Assembly: GCA_015680685.1 (NCBI GenBank)
Contig: MNCI01004037.1
Location: forward strand, 68,868-109,021
From: Gnetum montanum
Taxonomy: Eukaryota; Streptophyta; Gnetopsida; Gnetales; Gnetaceae
Length of the DNA: 40,154 nucleotides
Reading direction: 5' to 3'
The notes under the pieces are model-generated. The model made no database searches. It had not been told where the DNA came from and saw nothing but the letters and a program-made list of their open reading frames with translations. Positions within the stretch are counted from its first letter, which is position 1. The number at the start of each line of letters is the position of its first letter. Shown here in pieces: positions 21,117-32,020 of this stretch. The position numbers and the translations under genes are program-made.

Positions 21117-21133
21117 ACACACACACACACACA
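21117..21133. repeat. AC dinucleotide microsatellite
   Basis: About eight to nine AC units inside the 3' region of element B. Confidence 0.9.
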
Positions 21134-21254
21134 AAATGAAAAAGTATAATGATGTTGTAAAATAAAAACAAGAAGATTTAAAGAAATTTGTAAAAAAAAC
21201 AAGAAAAGTTAAAGAAATGTGTAAAACAAAAAACAAGAAACGTTAAAGAAATTT

Positions 21255-21385
21255 GTAAAACAAAAATGTGTAAAATAAAAACGTGGAAAACAAAAACGTG
21301 TAAAACAAAAATGTGTAAAACAAAAACGTGTAAGACAAAAACTTGTAAAACAAAAATGTGTAAAACAAAAACATGGAAAAAAAAC
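21255..21385. repeat. 15-bp minisatellite in element B
   Basis: About eight units of GTGTAAAACAAAAAC with small changes. On the minus strand it gives a reading frame of repeated FLFYT, which is a by-product of the repeat and not a gene. Confidence 0.9.
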
Positions 21386-21700
21386 TAAAAAGAACTAAGG
21401 GCCCCAAATGATTAGCATAGGTGGCCATCTCCCCCATGACTGAATGGAAAGGGAGAGATCCAAAATAATGAGTGCCTGTTTGAGTTTCTTAGAAGTGCCC
21501 AACTTCTTCCTATTGATGTTCTTAAATTAAGGGTTGGAAGTTGGCAATGCTCATATTCTGATGTGTCTATGCCTTCGTTGTTGGCATGAGTTGTTTCCTC
21601 AGTTCATTCCATGCATATTTTTTAGTTGCTCTTTCTAGTAGCTGTCAACCACAGGGTGTCTACTACTTGTTATGTGGTTGCTACATATAGGCATCTTGTC

Positions 21701-22260
21701 TCATAGTATCAAGGGCACACCTGTTGCATGGAGGAGATGTTGTGCATTCCTCCATGTCATCACCCGATGAATCACTGTATGTGATGCATGGAACTTTCCT
21801 CTTCTCGATCTTTCATATATGTTTACCTTAGAGATTTCCAAGGAAAGATCACGAATTCCTAGGCATGCGTCTACTGTACTCAACCATGTCCTTCCCATTA
21901 TAATTGGGAAGTCCCCTTCGTTGTTGTTAACTTCAATCACCAGGAAATCAGCTGGGTAAGACCAACCACACACAGTGGTAACGATGTCCTCCACCAATCC
22001 CAAGGGAATGATGATGGACTGGTCTACCAGCTCTAGTTGAATGTTGCTCTTCTTAAGTTGGGGCAGGTTCCAGGCTTGATACATTTCTCATGAAATTAAG
22101 TTGACTCTAGAACCTGAGTCAAGAAGAGCCTTATGAGGTTTGTTCTCGGTGACTTGGAGATAGATCAAGGGACTCATAGGGTCAGATAGTTTTCTGGGAA
22201 GGTGGCCTACCTTGATCCAATCGGTTACGGTATGAGTTAACAAAACCGTATGCGTGAAGC
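21701..22260 (-). pseudogene. Retropepsin (aspartic protease) domain of element B
   Basis: The protease cleaves the gag-pol polyprotein. On the minus strand the reading DWIKVGHLPRKLSDP leads to KALLDSGSRVNLIS, containing the catalytic DSG. One in-frame TGA follows, then a frame from 22084 to 21701 with LELVDQSIIIPLGLVEDIVT, ADFLVIEV and IIMGRTWLSTVDA, the second half of the gypsy protease fold. The catalytic triad is intact but the stop breaks the frame, and it is out of frame with the linker upstream. After position 21701 the expected reverse transcriptase does not follow. Confidence 0.85.
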
Positions 22261-22319
22261 TCTGTTATTGGACTGAAGGGTGCTCCGAAGCCTTGTGTGT
22301 TGGAGGAGCGTACCTAGAC

Positions 22320-22622
22320 TCAACCGCTTGTTGTTGTGAGCTTGTCTGGGCTTTTGGTTCTGAAGAAAGGTCTTCTTTTCTTGCAGTTGTCAAAACTAGC
22401 AATGGGTTGAATGTTTATGGCTCTCATAGTGTTGCATTGCTGCGGTTGAGTGGGGAGTTCCCCTTGCATTGTTGAAGCAGGAGGTGTTATGGGAACTACC
22501 AGTGGAAGAGGGGCAGATGGATGAGGAGGATGGTATGGGTATGGAGTATCTCCCGGAGGAGAAGGAGTCCTTCTGAAGTACTCCCAAACTTGGTAGTGAT
22601 GTTGGGGAGTTATGTGATCCAT
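22320..22622 (-). pseudogene. Proline-rich linker between gag and protease of element B
   Basis: A 100-codon minus-strand frame rich in Pro, His and Gln (for example TPSPPGDTPYPYHPPHPSAP). It lies between the zinc-knuckle remnant and the protease, where gypsy gag-pol proteins have a variable linker. The frame ends in a stop (GVE region absent), so the link to the protease is broken. Confidence 0.55.
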
Positions 22623-22869
22623 AGAGTCACTTGGAGAAATAGGCTACTACACGTAGTATCCATATGGGTCTGGCTGCTAGTAAGGGTATTGATGTTTCAG
22701 CAGTCGCATCCCCCATGACTGTGGGTATTGCCACTGCTAATGTTGTCCGATGGGTTGTGGTGGAGTTCCACTTAGATAGTACGTTAACTGTTGGTGGAAC
22801 TATCTTGGGTTACCTTAAGGATAAGGTAACCTTCGGGGTGTCTGTCATCTGCTAAGTCTCGAGTTGAGT

Positions 22870-24714
22870 GCATACATCCTAGACTCTTGTAGATGTGACA
22901 TAATTGGACAACATCCCTTAGGATGGTCATATTGGTAGATCTCACATCCACCATCATCATTTGTCATGTGCAGGGCCTAAATCTCTCTGCTTTGTCTCAT
23001 CTTTGTCACTACTTCATTCTACCTTAGACTCTTTTACGATTTTCAGGACAATTTCAAGTCTAGAGTCTAAGGAATCCCACAATTGATCCACCTTAGCTGA
23101 TACTTCTGTTATTAGTTTTTGAATCAGCAAGGTTTTTCTGTTCACCAACTCTTCGAGTGGTGACTCATCCTCTTCATTGCAAAATTTCACTCCCTTCTTT
23201 CGAAGGGAAGGATCACGATTGTATTCTTCTACACTTTCCCATTTTCGTAGCTCCCCTTCTTCTTTGGCTACTTGTTCCAACAAGCAATGAATTTCATGGG
23301 ATCTAAGTTCTGATAGTCTTCATTAGGCATAAGTCCCAAGGGTTCTCCTAGTTTCATACCTTAGCCCATCTACGATGTGGTGGAGTTGATCCCGCTATGC
23401 GTAACCATGGCCCGGGCAACGATGTAACAATGCGTAGTAGCAGCCCATGGCAGCATCCAAGGGTTCATGAGTGCCTTGCTTCCATCCTTGGATCTTCTTA
23501 CATAAATTAGGCACTCTGGAGTACGTTTGATATTTATCATTGAAGAGTTCTAACATCGTACTCCACCTCCTGATGGTTTTCGGTTCTAAGGATCGGTACC
23601 AACTCTCTGCTTCTTTAATGAGTGTCCTGGGAAACAACTTTAGTTTCTGCCACTCATTCTCTATGTTTTGCAAGGCGTAGGGATCATGGAATGCCTGTAA
23701 ATGATTTTGCGGATCCGTGTTGTATCCCCCTTTGAAGCGTGGGATATTGTTCATGTATAGGCACTTGATCCAACTATCTTTTAAATGCCTTGTTGGTATT
23801 CTTACAGCCTCCATTATATTTAGCATGCTTCGGGTGGCAAGTAGGGGCTCTTCATGATCATCTCTTTCATGATGTCTATGATGTCTTCGTTGTTCCCTAC
23901 TTTCCCTTCGTTCATGTCCTTGTCCTCTCTCTTGACTCTCTCATCGAGGTCTCTCATTTTGCCTACCTCTATCCTCACCGTTATGCTCTCTATGGCTGTG
24001 CCCAGATGTGGAAGGAGAGGGTGAATGATGTGAAGAAGGAAAAGAAGAAGGAGAACCATTGCCATGATGATGTTTCTTACCTTCTCTTCTACTTCTACGG
24101 CCCCGATCGTGATGACGATCAAAGTGCCCGTCCTTGTCATGTGTTGTTTTTCCCACAGTGAACAGTTGGTGTTCATGGGGATCAGAACCAGGGTTATGTA
24201 TCATGGAGCGTAGGTTCTGATACCCCACCTCCTCACTATCGTTAGGAGGGGGAACATCTTTTGATAGAGAACCCATTATAAGTGGTTCATCATCTCCCAT
24301 TTCACTTAGAACATGCAGGACCTCTTTGCCCTTCAACAGTGTATGTTGGCTCTCCTGCTTTAAGTCCCTCATATGTTGTGTGGCTTTAGGATAGTAATCC
24401 CTTGTGTCAAAATCTGCCGCAACGTATTTAGCATAGAGTTGAGTCATTCCAATCTGCGCCAAAGCACGGAGGAGCATGTTGGGGACTACACAATCTGGAG
24501 GTAACACTATGTTACCGTGTAAGTCTCTATAGTGCATCTGTTCATCCTGATGGAGGATAAAAGTAAAATTAGGTATATACTCATCAGGATGAGTATATGT
24601 CAACCTATATTGTTGAGGAACCGGCTGATTTAGGTTATGTGTTTTTGATTGCCGGCTGTTTCTTGTATTATCCCTAGGTGGTGAGTTGTTCTTATGAGAA
24701 GAAGAAGAAGACAT
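22870..24714 (-). pseudogene. gag of element B, nearly readable
   Basis: Gag forms the virus-like particle that packages element RNA. The start MSSSSSHKNNSPPRD (24714) lies 126 bases after the primer site. Residues 1-257 are open, with a His/Arg/Ser-rich region near 200-290. A single TGA at 23943-23941 interrupts an otherwise continuous frame that runs on to 23395. The core (about 23800-23420) has FKGGYNTDPQNHLQAFHD, WQKLKLFPRTLIKEAESWY and LLHRCPGHGYA, typical of Athila/Tat gag. A TAG and a TAA-TGA pair follow before a coiled-coil-like part at 23283-23014. A zinc-knuckle remnant near 22950-22910 reads CEIYQYDHPKGCC, with Tyr in place of the second Cys. Confidence 0.88.
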
Positions 24715-24839
24715 GGTGTCTTATTAGTGTGCTATTTTACCGTTATATAATTTTTATTATTTAATTAACCCTAAGGTTAATTTAAGCTCCCAACGATGTG
24801 AATGATCTCTTATGTTCTACTTAGCGCACAAACACTTAG

Positions 24840-24857
24840 TCCCCGGCAACGATGCCA
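24840..24857 (-). other. Primer binding site of element B, tRNA-Asp type
   Basis: Minus strand TGGCATCGTTGCCGGGGA, one base after the 5' LTR. It differs at two positions from the Asp-tRNA complement TGGCGCCGTTGCCGGGGA that is used by Athila-type elements. Confidence 0.88.
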
Positions 24858-24858
24858 A

Positions 24859-25733
24859 TGATGAGTGGCGAGGTACCCCTACACTCAACCATACGAATAT
24901 GAGCGTAGCACGCGCAATCCGGTTGAACACTGTAGACTAAGTGCCTACACGCCTTATGGAACACTTAAGGTTAATTATTCGTTGTTTTCCCAGACTTACT
25001 TGTAGTTGTCACAATGTATGGTTAAGTAAGTCCGAGGTATATGATTATTATAGCTTTTTTGATTTTATCTCCTATGCTATTGAGGTGAAGGGTTGAAGAG
25101 ATTAACTAACTAACTCTAACTAACTAACTAAGTCGAAATTAACCTAGCGTCAGCATCCATTCCCACTTACCGTTCACACCCTGAACCAATGCAACCGTGG
25201 TTACCAAACGCTAATCGTTGTTGGGATCACCACGCGTAACGCACATGCTCGAAGCAGTCGTACTGAGGCCTTAACTAGGAGAGAAGGGTTGAGAAAGATT
25301 TAATTCCTAATAAATCATTTAAATGGAAAATAGTAAATAACAATAAATAAAATCCTAATTAGCCTATTCCATGCACTGCAAGGTTTATCCAGGAAGTTCG
25401 TCTTTATTGCTGTACACAAACTTGTGTTCAAGTACAATGTCTGCTCGAATAAAGATCCGTTCACTTTAGGACTCCTACTACGGGCACATGGAAAATATTC
25501 TATCTCTGGAGTGATCAATCTGCCAGAGTTTCACTATAGTCTAAGCCTAGGATGGAAAACAAGGGAGAGCCGCCTCTTATTTATAGATATGACGGTGCAC
25601 CGCGATATCATGTACACGATATCGTAGGGAACGACGCGATATCGCGTACGCGATATTGCAAGGGATGTGATATCACGACGGCCACGATATCAGGTACGCG
25701 ATATCACGGCCCATGCGATATCACGTCCCATCA
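24859..25733 (-). mobile_element. 5' LTR of element B
   Basis: 875 bp, TG...CA ends on the minus strand, followed by the primer site. The TATA box TATAAATA is at 25585-25578 and the GATATC palindrome array at 25605-25730. It is longer than the 3' LTR mainly because it has extra palindrome units. Open frames of 67-102 codons in both LTRs are length-variable and look like chance frames. Confidence 0.93.
25605..25730. repeat. Array of GATATC-centred palindromes in the 5' LTR of element B
   Basis: Seven or so GATATC or close units, several embedded in longer palindromes such as CGCGATATCGCG and TACGCGATAT, with spacers of about 10-20 bp. Longer than the copy at 19240-19330. Confidence 0.85.
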
Positions 25734-25738
25734 ACTAA
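25734..25738. repeat. Target-site duplication of element B, right copy
   Basis: ACTAA directly after the right LTR, identical to 18500-18504. Confidence 0.9.
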
Positions 25739-25799
25739 GAAATCTTAATTTGAAATTATCTACATGCATACTTTGAATGGGTTAAAACCTTTAAATCTT

Positions 25800-27760
25800 A
25801 TTATCTTTTATTCCTAGCCTCATTTTTTATCATAGTTTGAAGCAGTCTTAAATAGTTTGGCACACCTAGTGGGATGTTCCATCATTGTTGATTATTATTT
25901 CTTGTTTTATTTTTATTTTTATCTAAGGTATTTTTCTAATTATTCTTGATGTTTCTCTACCTTAAGTAATCTTCTATTTTTCTTGTCAGCCCTTTGTTTT
26001 CTTGGTGCACTTGGATAAGATCATTATTGATGTCATGTAGCATTCTAGGTGCCATTTTCTTTTTCTTCTTCAACCTTCTTTTGGCTTTTTTTAAGCTCCT
26101 AGAAGAATTCATCCCTTATCAGCTCTAGTTAGAAGATTGTGGCATTAGATAAGAGGATCCTAAGTTGCACAACTTTATCCATCAATTGTTGATTATGATT
26201 AGAAACTTCTCATACTTGTGCTTCAGTAATTAGGAGTTTGTTTCTTATCTCTAACAACTTAGAATGGGCTGTTAAAATGTCTTTAAAGATATCAAAGATC
26301 TCTAGAATTAGTTGTCTAACTCCCACGAGTCTCTCCAGCACTTCCTCATGCTTTGCTATCGTCATCCCTCTAGATCTGATTCCTACATACATTTTAATGT
26401 CATTCATTGTAGCAAAATCAAGTGTTGGTGCTATAAGAATATTTTGTGCCTCATCAATTTAATTGGCCATCACTTCAATAGTTTTCTCTTAGCCTTGCTA
26501 TGACATGATTCCCATTGTATCATCTTTCCTTTCTTCTAGCATCACTGAAAAGACTACATCATTACCCAAAATGCCTAGCACATGCTCTACAGGTAGGGTT
26601 ACTAAGTTTTTCCTGTGGTAGAGTTGACATGAACAATGGCCTTTCTTCTCTATGATAAAAACATATTAAATAAGTTGTCCCAAGGTCAACCGATGGTCCT
26701 TGCAACCTCATTTAGATGGCTTATGAACAAATAATAATCTAATGACTCACCATCACTAGATGCTTGTTGTTGCTTCTACCTAAGTTATCTTAAGTATTTC
26801 TCTACACCTATAGTATCTCTAGGTGGTGGTGATGGTGGTGGGGATGGTGGTGGTGCTTCCTCCTCTTATAACTTCAAATGTGCTTTTTCTTTCATTATGT
26901 CTTGCCATGATGTAGTTGGAGCCCTTCAAAATATGTCATTCGCATAGCAAGTGATCCCTTCCCTTTTACAAAGTTTTCTAAAGAATCATGGAAGGGAAGT
27001 GTCTTCCTACTCTTTTCATTTTCTTTCAAGTATTTTTTGATCTCTAAGAAGATTAGCTAAGGCAAGTTGACTAGAAAATTTTTGCTAATAACTGCATAAG
27101 CCCTAGCACAAAAAAAAGTCACCTTGCTTAGTCATATTATAAGTTAAGGTGATATGTTGCAATCTTGAAGTAAGCTCTTTCTACCTTTGTCAACGCATCA
27201 AACTCTTTGTGATCCACTCCATAACATCATTGGGTCCACTCTTTCTTGACTTCTACATTAGATTGTGTAAACATCTCTATAAGCTTTACCACTTCGTTGG
27301 TCAATCCTAAGGCCTCTATAATGACCTCCACTAACAAGGAGATGATGATAACTTTAATATTTGTAGTCATGTTTCCTTGGCGATTATTCCAAAATAGGTA
27401 CATCTCACCAAGGTACCATTGCCCATTGGTGGAGATTATGGACCAAAGTCAAGATGTCTATAACTGAGCCTTGAGTTCCTAGGGTATAAACTCCAAGAAT
27501 GATCCAAATGTAGACTCTACAAAACTGGATTTTTAATCTGCTTGCTCTAGACCTTTTCCAAACAAGCCTCAACACATGTGACCTCATGAGTTTAGGTACT
27601 TCATCCTACCTAGATTGCTTCATCTCCATAATGGAAATATTACAAAAAGATTCTACCTCTAGTTCTTCCCATAGTTAGCTTATTACATTGGTAGCCTTGG
27701 CTACTTGCTCAACTTGCTATTGTGGTTGTTGCTATTGTCCTTGCCCTCCTATTAAGCAGT
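25800..27760 (-). pseudogene. Long degenerate minus-strand reading, unidentified
   Basis: Across about 1.9 kb the minus strand gives protein-like segments in changing frames. They include VPWYLGEMYLFWNNRQGN with TTNIKVIIISLLVEVIIEAL (about 27430-27300), EFDALTKVERAYFKIATYHL (about 27210), a proline-rich EEAPPPSPPPSPPP (about 26865-26820), LDYYLFISHLNEVARTIG (about 26750-26690), and a helical region with ERLVGVRQLILEIFDIFKDI (about 26340-26270). I do not recognize the protein. It could be an extra ORF of element C, placed after its noncoding region as in Athila envelope-like ORFs, or the gag of a different element. Stops are frequent, so it is a fossil. Element B is inserted next to it. Confidence 0.45.
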
Positions 27761-27999
27761 TTTCCATTAGCTATAATGGTCCACCCACTTGTAGGCCTCA
27801 TTTCAATGCCATCTACAATTACATAGACAACCATTAATTAGTCTTTATCATAGATACAAGTGTTAATGCCCTTCAATCATCTTTTAGTTAGCTTAATTTG
27901 CAAAAACAAATGTGGCATTAATGCCCCAAAGTAATCATAATTCTATGGTTCCAAAGTTCTAGGGTAGCTAACTGTTATTAACTTTAATTGATTTTTGTT

Positions 28000-29895
28000 A
28001 TTTTTACCTTTAACTACCTTCATCATTAACTTTGAAATGTTGAATAACCTTTACAATTCTTGGATCTAATGCCCCCACAATGTAGAGCTCAACTTTGGGA
28101 GCTCACAAGTTTGCAAAAGGCTCAGATCTGGTGCACATATTGAAAGATATCATGCTTGGAATGCTCTAGGCTTTTGAAATGATAAAAACTTCTCATTCAT
28201 TTTTGTACTATGTTGATGTGGATGCATCAACATATCTAACTACATCAATGGGGTTGCATCAACACAACTCAAGCAAAAAATTTTCTATTAAATGCTTAGC
28301 CTATTTTTGCAAAATTTTAAAGTAATCTTGAACTCAAATGAGAGCCAAAAGGATTATCTAGACATGATGATGGTAGTTGTGAGGTTCAATTGAAGCTTTA
28401 TATTCATTTGGAAATTTTCATAACATAAATAGGAATTTGACACACAATGCTCATAAGAAGATAAAATGAAAAATAAAGAATTCACTCAAATCGAGAATTG
28501 CAACTCAATGATTTGAGTATGTGGAGGTGGTGTATAGGATAGATATCCAAAAGTTATACAAGTGGATCCTTTCCAAAGTAGGCTAATGTCCTTAATGCTC
28601 TTATATAACCACTTCACAAAGTGTTTATATGCATGTTGGAAATTGAATATTAATCTAGTCTATATTCCATACCCACATAATAATTGTCTTGGAATCCTGC
28701 ACCAAACTAAATAAAATCATCAAATAAATAATTACATGCAACAATGAGGTGAATAATGGAACAAGAAGAGACTCTATATATAGGAATGTGAGATTCTTTA
28801 ACATATCCACATGTGATTAAAATGATCAACATACCTATCTATCAAAGTTAGACATCAAGTCCATACCTTTCCTACTGACATTGTATTATATCATCCTGAA
28901 CTTACAGCCTATGGACCACCACCACCATATAAAAACATCAATACTCAACAAGAGAAAACAACTAAGCATTTTTAATTAATTAATTACTTAAACATTAAGT
29001 GTTTTTGGGAAATTTGACCTTTGGTTAGATGTGTGCGTTCAAGCATGGATAACATGTCTTTCTAGCCCTATAGCCAATGCTAATCCCATCAAAGAAGTAC
29101 CTTCAAGCATGGGGAACATGTCTTTCCAGTCATATAATGAGATTAGTTTAAGAGACCTTTGGGATTCCTTAAAGTAGCCTACCTTCAAGGATGGGTAACA
29201 TGTCTTTCTAATGATACCCCAGAAATTAGTTTTCCTTTGTGAATTAATTAATTGGTAACTTTACTTTCCTTACTAGAGGATTACCTTTAGGCATAAGTAA
29301 CATGTCTTTCTAGTGACATGACAAAGCAACACTTATTCAAGAGCATGCTTCCATCAAAATTAAAACATAAGTAATGACATAAACACATGAAGTAGTAAGA
29401 CCCATAAAGGAAGTACAAAGAATCAACGAATCCCCTTGATGCCACATCCTCTTCCATTCCATCCTAGTTCTTCTCCCTTTCCTCAAGGCATAAAGATAAT
29501 GAGTTAATTTTAGTTTTACCATGAGAATAACTATACTACCTTCATGATGAAGATATCTTATTTATAGAAAGCGAAGGGATGGATGACATAGTTTTACTAC
29601 TTTACACAACTACTTTTCCAATTATCTTGATAACATATGACACAATCCAAAGGACAAAGTTGACATGTACATAAAAAACCATCCTTATTAATGAAAAAAT
29701 GGAAAAACTGAAATTAAATAAAGTTAAATATTTAAAAAGAAAAGGAAAATAACTCAAAGAAAGGATAAGCATAAAAGAAAATGAAAAATTACAAGAAATA
29801 GAAGACATCTAAAGAATCAGGGAAAAATTTAAAGAAATTGTACAACAAAAATTTGAAAAATTATGCCCTCACAAGATGTTAGGTCACATGGGTAT
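28000..29895 (-). mobile_element. Noncoding 3' internal region of element C
   Basis: Read on the minus strand from 29895 down, this follows a purine tract (GGGGGTGGGGGGGAGG) and a T-rich stretch. It then aligns with element A for over 1 kb, including TCTATAAATAAGA (about 29565), the four-copy motif and TTATTCACCTCATTG (about 28760). The lower boundary is uncertain; no 3' LTR like that of element A is recognized below 28000. Confidence 0.65.
29034..29312 (-). repeat. Four spaced copies of the ACATGTTACCCATGC-like motif in element C
   Basis: Copies at about 29312-29282, 29211-29180, 29129-29098 and 29064-29034, each AGAAAGACATGTTACCCATG-like on the minus strand. Order and spacing match element A. 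Confidence 0.85.
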
Positions 29896-29899
29896 GTCA

Positions 29900-29990
29900 C
29901 CTCCCCCCCACCCCCATTTTGTTGGGACAAGGCTAGGATGATGATGATGATGATAATGATGATTTGCTTGGGATGATATGGTATTGTTAG
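29900..29990. repeat. ATC microsatellite and insertion scar in the integrase of element C
   Basis: Minus-strand sequence switches from integrase (YHPKQ) to an ATC-rich tract (29968-29936) and then CCTAGCCTTGTCCCAACAAA with a G-rich end. The latter resembles the 3' end of plant Au-type SINEs (CCTAGTCCCAACTAGTTGGG). The integrase C-terminal part present in element A is missing here. Confidence 0.5.
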
Positions 29991-30530
29991 TTTATGTTCC
30001 ACCTCTAAGTATTTCATTAGTCTCCTAAAAGTAACACCTATAAAGTTAGTTCCATTATCAGAAATTAGTATCATAGCACATCATACTTTGTTTTAAAAAA
30101 ACTAGCTACGATCATGGATATAAAATATATTACTCTTGTAGCCTCTACTCATATCATGTAATAGTTCATCTTAATGATGATGTAGGATTTCCCATTTAAC
30201 ATGAGTGTGATGGAATCTATAAAATCAATTCCTGAAAGATCAAAAGGTTCCAATGATTAGATCCATTATTTAGAACCTTCTAGCCTTGCAATCATTCCTC
30301 CATCTCTTTGACACCATTCATAGGAGTTTGCACAATAGGGCACATTCCTAAAGATAGTAGGCCAAAAGTATCCTATGATGAGGATTTTAATGATCTTTCT
30401 CCTACCTATGTAGTGATCTCCACAAGGCCCTTCATGTATATCTTAGAGAATTCTAGTTTCATCTTCATTAGGCATGTGCCATCGCACCAAGTCATATGCA
30501 TAGATCTTATAGAGGTTTCCCTCAATCTCC
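29985..30530 (-). pseudogene. Truncated integrase of element C
   Basis: Minus strand: IHEGPCGDHYIGRRKIIKIL and GYFWPTIFRNVP (zinc-binding part, about 30450-30330), then FDLSGIDFIDSI and NGKSYIII (start of the core, about 30265-30190). The frame ending 29990 reads MILISDNGTNFIGVTFRRLM and LEVEHKLTIPYHPK. The ISDNG aspartate is present, but the catalytic Glu and everything after YHPKQ are lost. Confidence 0.85.
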
Positions 30531-30599
30531 ATGTAATGCTTAACTTAGTGAAGAAAGTGTTGCTATTTCTTCCTATCCCATTTAGTAAGAACCCTCTAT

Positions 30600-31080
30600 G
30601 TGAGTAAATATGAGAGGGATTTCATGGATACTCGTTTGGACTCATCTATTATGACTATTATTACCTTTGCAAAAAGCATTTCATTGGAAAATTAATCAGA
30701 GAGAGGATCTATATCTATCTTGTTGTCCCATATTAACCAAGATAAATTTCCTACAATAACATTTGGAATTTCCATTCTATTAATCATTATAAAAATAAAT
30801 TTCTACAATATCACTAATCAACATATGATATAGGGACTAACCACTAGCTTGTTCATCATAAGCATATTGCACTATAATTTGTGTGAACAAAGACTAGATA
30901 TCCAAGCATATAATACTTGAATTTCTCTAAGGCATACACCACTACCATTAGTTCCTTCTTTATTGTGGTGTATTTCAACTATGCATTTGCAATATCCTAG
31001 TTTGCATAATGGATATAGTATGACCATTTTTTATCATCCAATTATATAAGCACATCTTTCGAGGCAAAGTTAGATGCATC
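30600..31080 (-). pseudogene. RNase H region of element C
   Basis: Minus strand: ELMVVVYALEKFKYYMLGYL followed by VFVHTNY (about 30960-30870), and LSWLIWDNKIDIDPLSD (about 30750-30690). These correspond closely to the element A fragment VVYVVEKFKRYVLGYLVF and LSQLIWDNKID. Stops and indels throughout. Confidence 0.75.
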
Positions 31081-31149
31081 TGTTATAATTTGAAATGATT
31101 TGAACCAATCAAGAGCTCATAAAATTAGATTTTCTATATAGCTTCTACT

Positions 31150-32020
31150 TTAGAAGTTGAAATGCATGCTCACATTTCTTAGTCCATTCAAATGATGCAT
31201 CCTTCTTTGTTAGCTCTACTAGTGCTTTGACAATTTTGGAGAAATTATCAATAAATCTCCTATAATAGCCTATGTGTCTAAGAAATGATTGAACATCTTT
31301 TACTGTTTGATATTATTATATTATTTCTTGGATTACTCTTATCTTTTCTAGATCCACATTGATCCTTTACTTTAAAACTTGATGCCCTAGGACATTATCC
31401 TTCTAGACCATCATATGGTTCTTTTGCTAGTTGATCTTAAGATTTATCTTCACACATTACTTCAACACCTTCTCTAGATAGTCCATTGCTTGCTAAAAGC
31501 CTCACCCATAGGTGGAGAAGTCATCCATGAAGACTTTCACATCACTATCAATCTATTACTGAAAGACACTGAGGACAGGCCATTGGAAAATCGTAAGTAC
31601 ATTGTATTAGCCAAAGGGCATCTTCATATATGCAAAAGTCCCTGAAGGACTTGTGATTGATGGCTTGACATGATATTCTAGAGCTATTTGAATTTGATTG
31701 TAGCCACTCTAGCTACATATAATGTTGTAATACTTGTTGTGTACAATGGTATCCAACACTTGGTTTACAATTGACAATAATAATTGATCCTTAAATATTT
31801 TCATGTTCAACAATTTGAAATTGATACAAATCCACCATTGTCCTTCTTACTTAGGCACAATAACAATGAGTTTATCCCCTCACTGTATGCTACAAGATAG
31901 ATGAATCTAAATTTGAGGAGCTTCTCCACTTCCTTCTTTTTACCTTCTTTAGCTTAGAATTTAATCTTCTTTGTGGTTCTCACTTAGGCTTAATATAAAA
32001 GTATGTGTAGATTTTGTGCT
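31150..32020 (-). pseudogene. Reverse transcriptase of element C
   Basis: Minus-strand segments in the expected order: LIVIVPK and QWWICINFKLLN (about 31880-31800, compare the usual W RVCIDFRKLN), GTFAYMKMPFG (about 31650-31615), then VFMDDFSTYG (about 31545-31515), the YxDD-type catalytic motif. Many stops separate them. The enzyme would have copied element RNA to cDNA; here it is inactive. Confidence 0.8.

Larger units (their letters stand above)
19333..21430 (-). mobile_element. Noncoding 3' internal region of element B
   Basis: This follows the protease remnant. It starts on the minus strand with a purine tract (CATGGGGGAGATGG, about 21437-21424), as in elements A and C, then a T-rich stretch and a 15-bp minisatellite. 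Its part near 20290-20040 (TTATTCACCTCATTG, GGGCATTAAGGGCATG, GGGGAGGACCCACT) matches the corresponding part of element C at 28770-28560. The end (CTCGAGGACGAGTTTTC) matches element A. A 61-codon minus frame (19711-19526) follows a CTTGCAG-less splice-like TTGTGTGTGCAG, but has no known product. Confidence 0.65.
18505..25733 (-). mobile_element. Element B: complete non-autonomous gag-bearing LTR retrotransposon
   Basis: This 7229-bp element is bounded by two direct LTRs and the 5-bp target duplication ACTAA. On the minus strand the order is 5' LTR (25733-24859), a tRNA-Asp-type primer site, gag with zinc-knuckle remnant, protease, a 2-kb noncoding 3' region, and 3' LTR (19332-18505). No RT, RNase H or integrase motif is found between the protease end (21701) and the 3' LTR, a space in which C and A show where pol should lie. 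Mobilization would therefore need enzymes supplied by another element. Its gag resembles Athila/Tat elements. It is nested in older sequence. Confidence 0.9.

Noticed and set aside
21243-21437. 64-codon frame with repeated FLFYT
   Set aside because: It is the translation of the 15-bp minisatellite.
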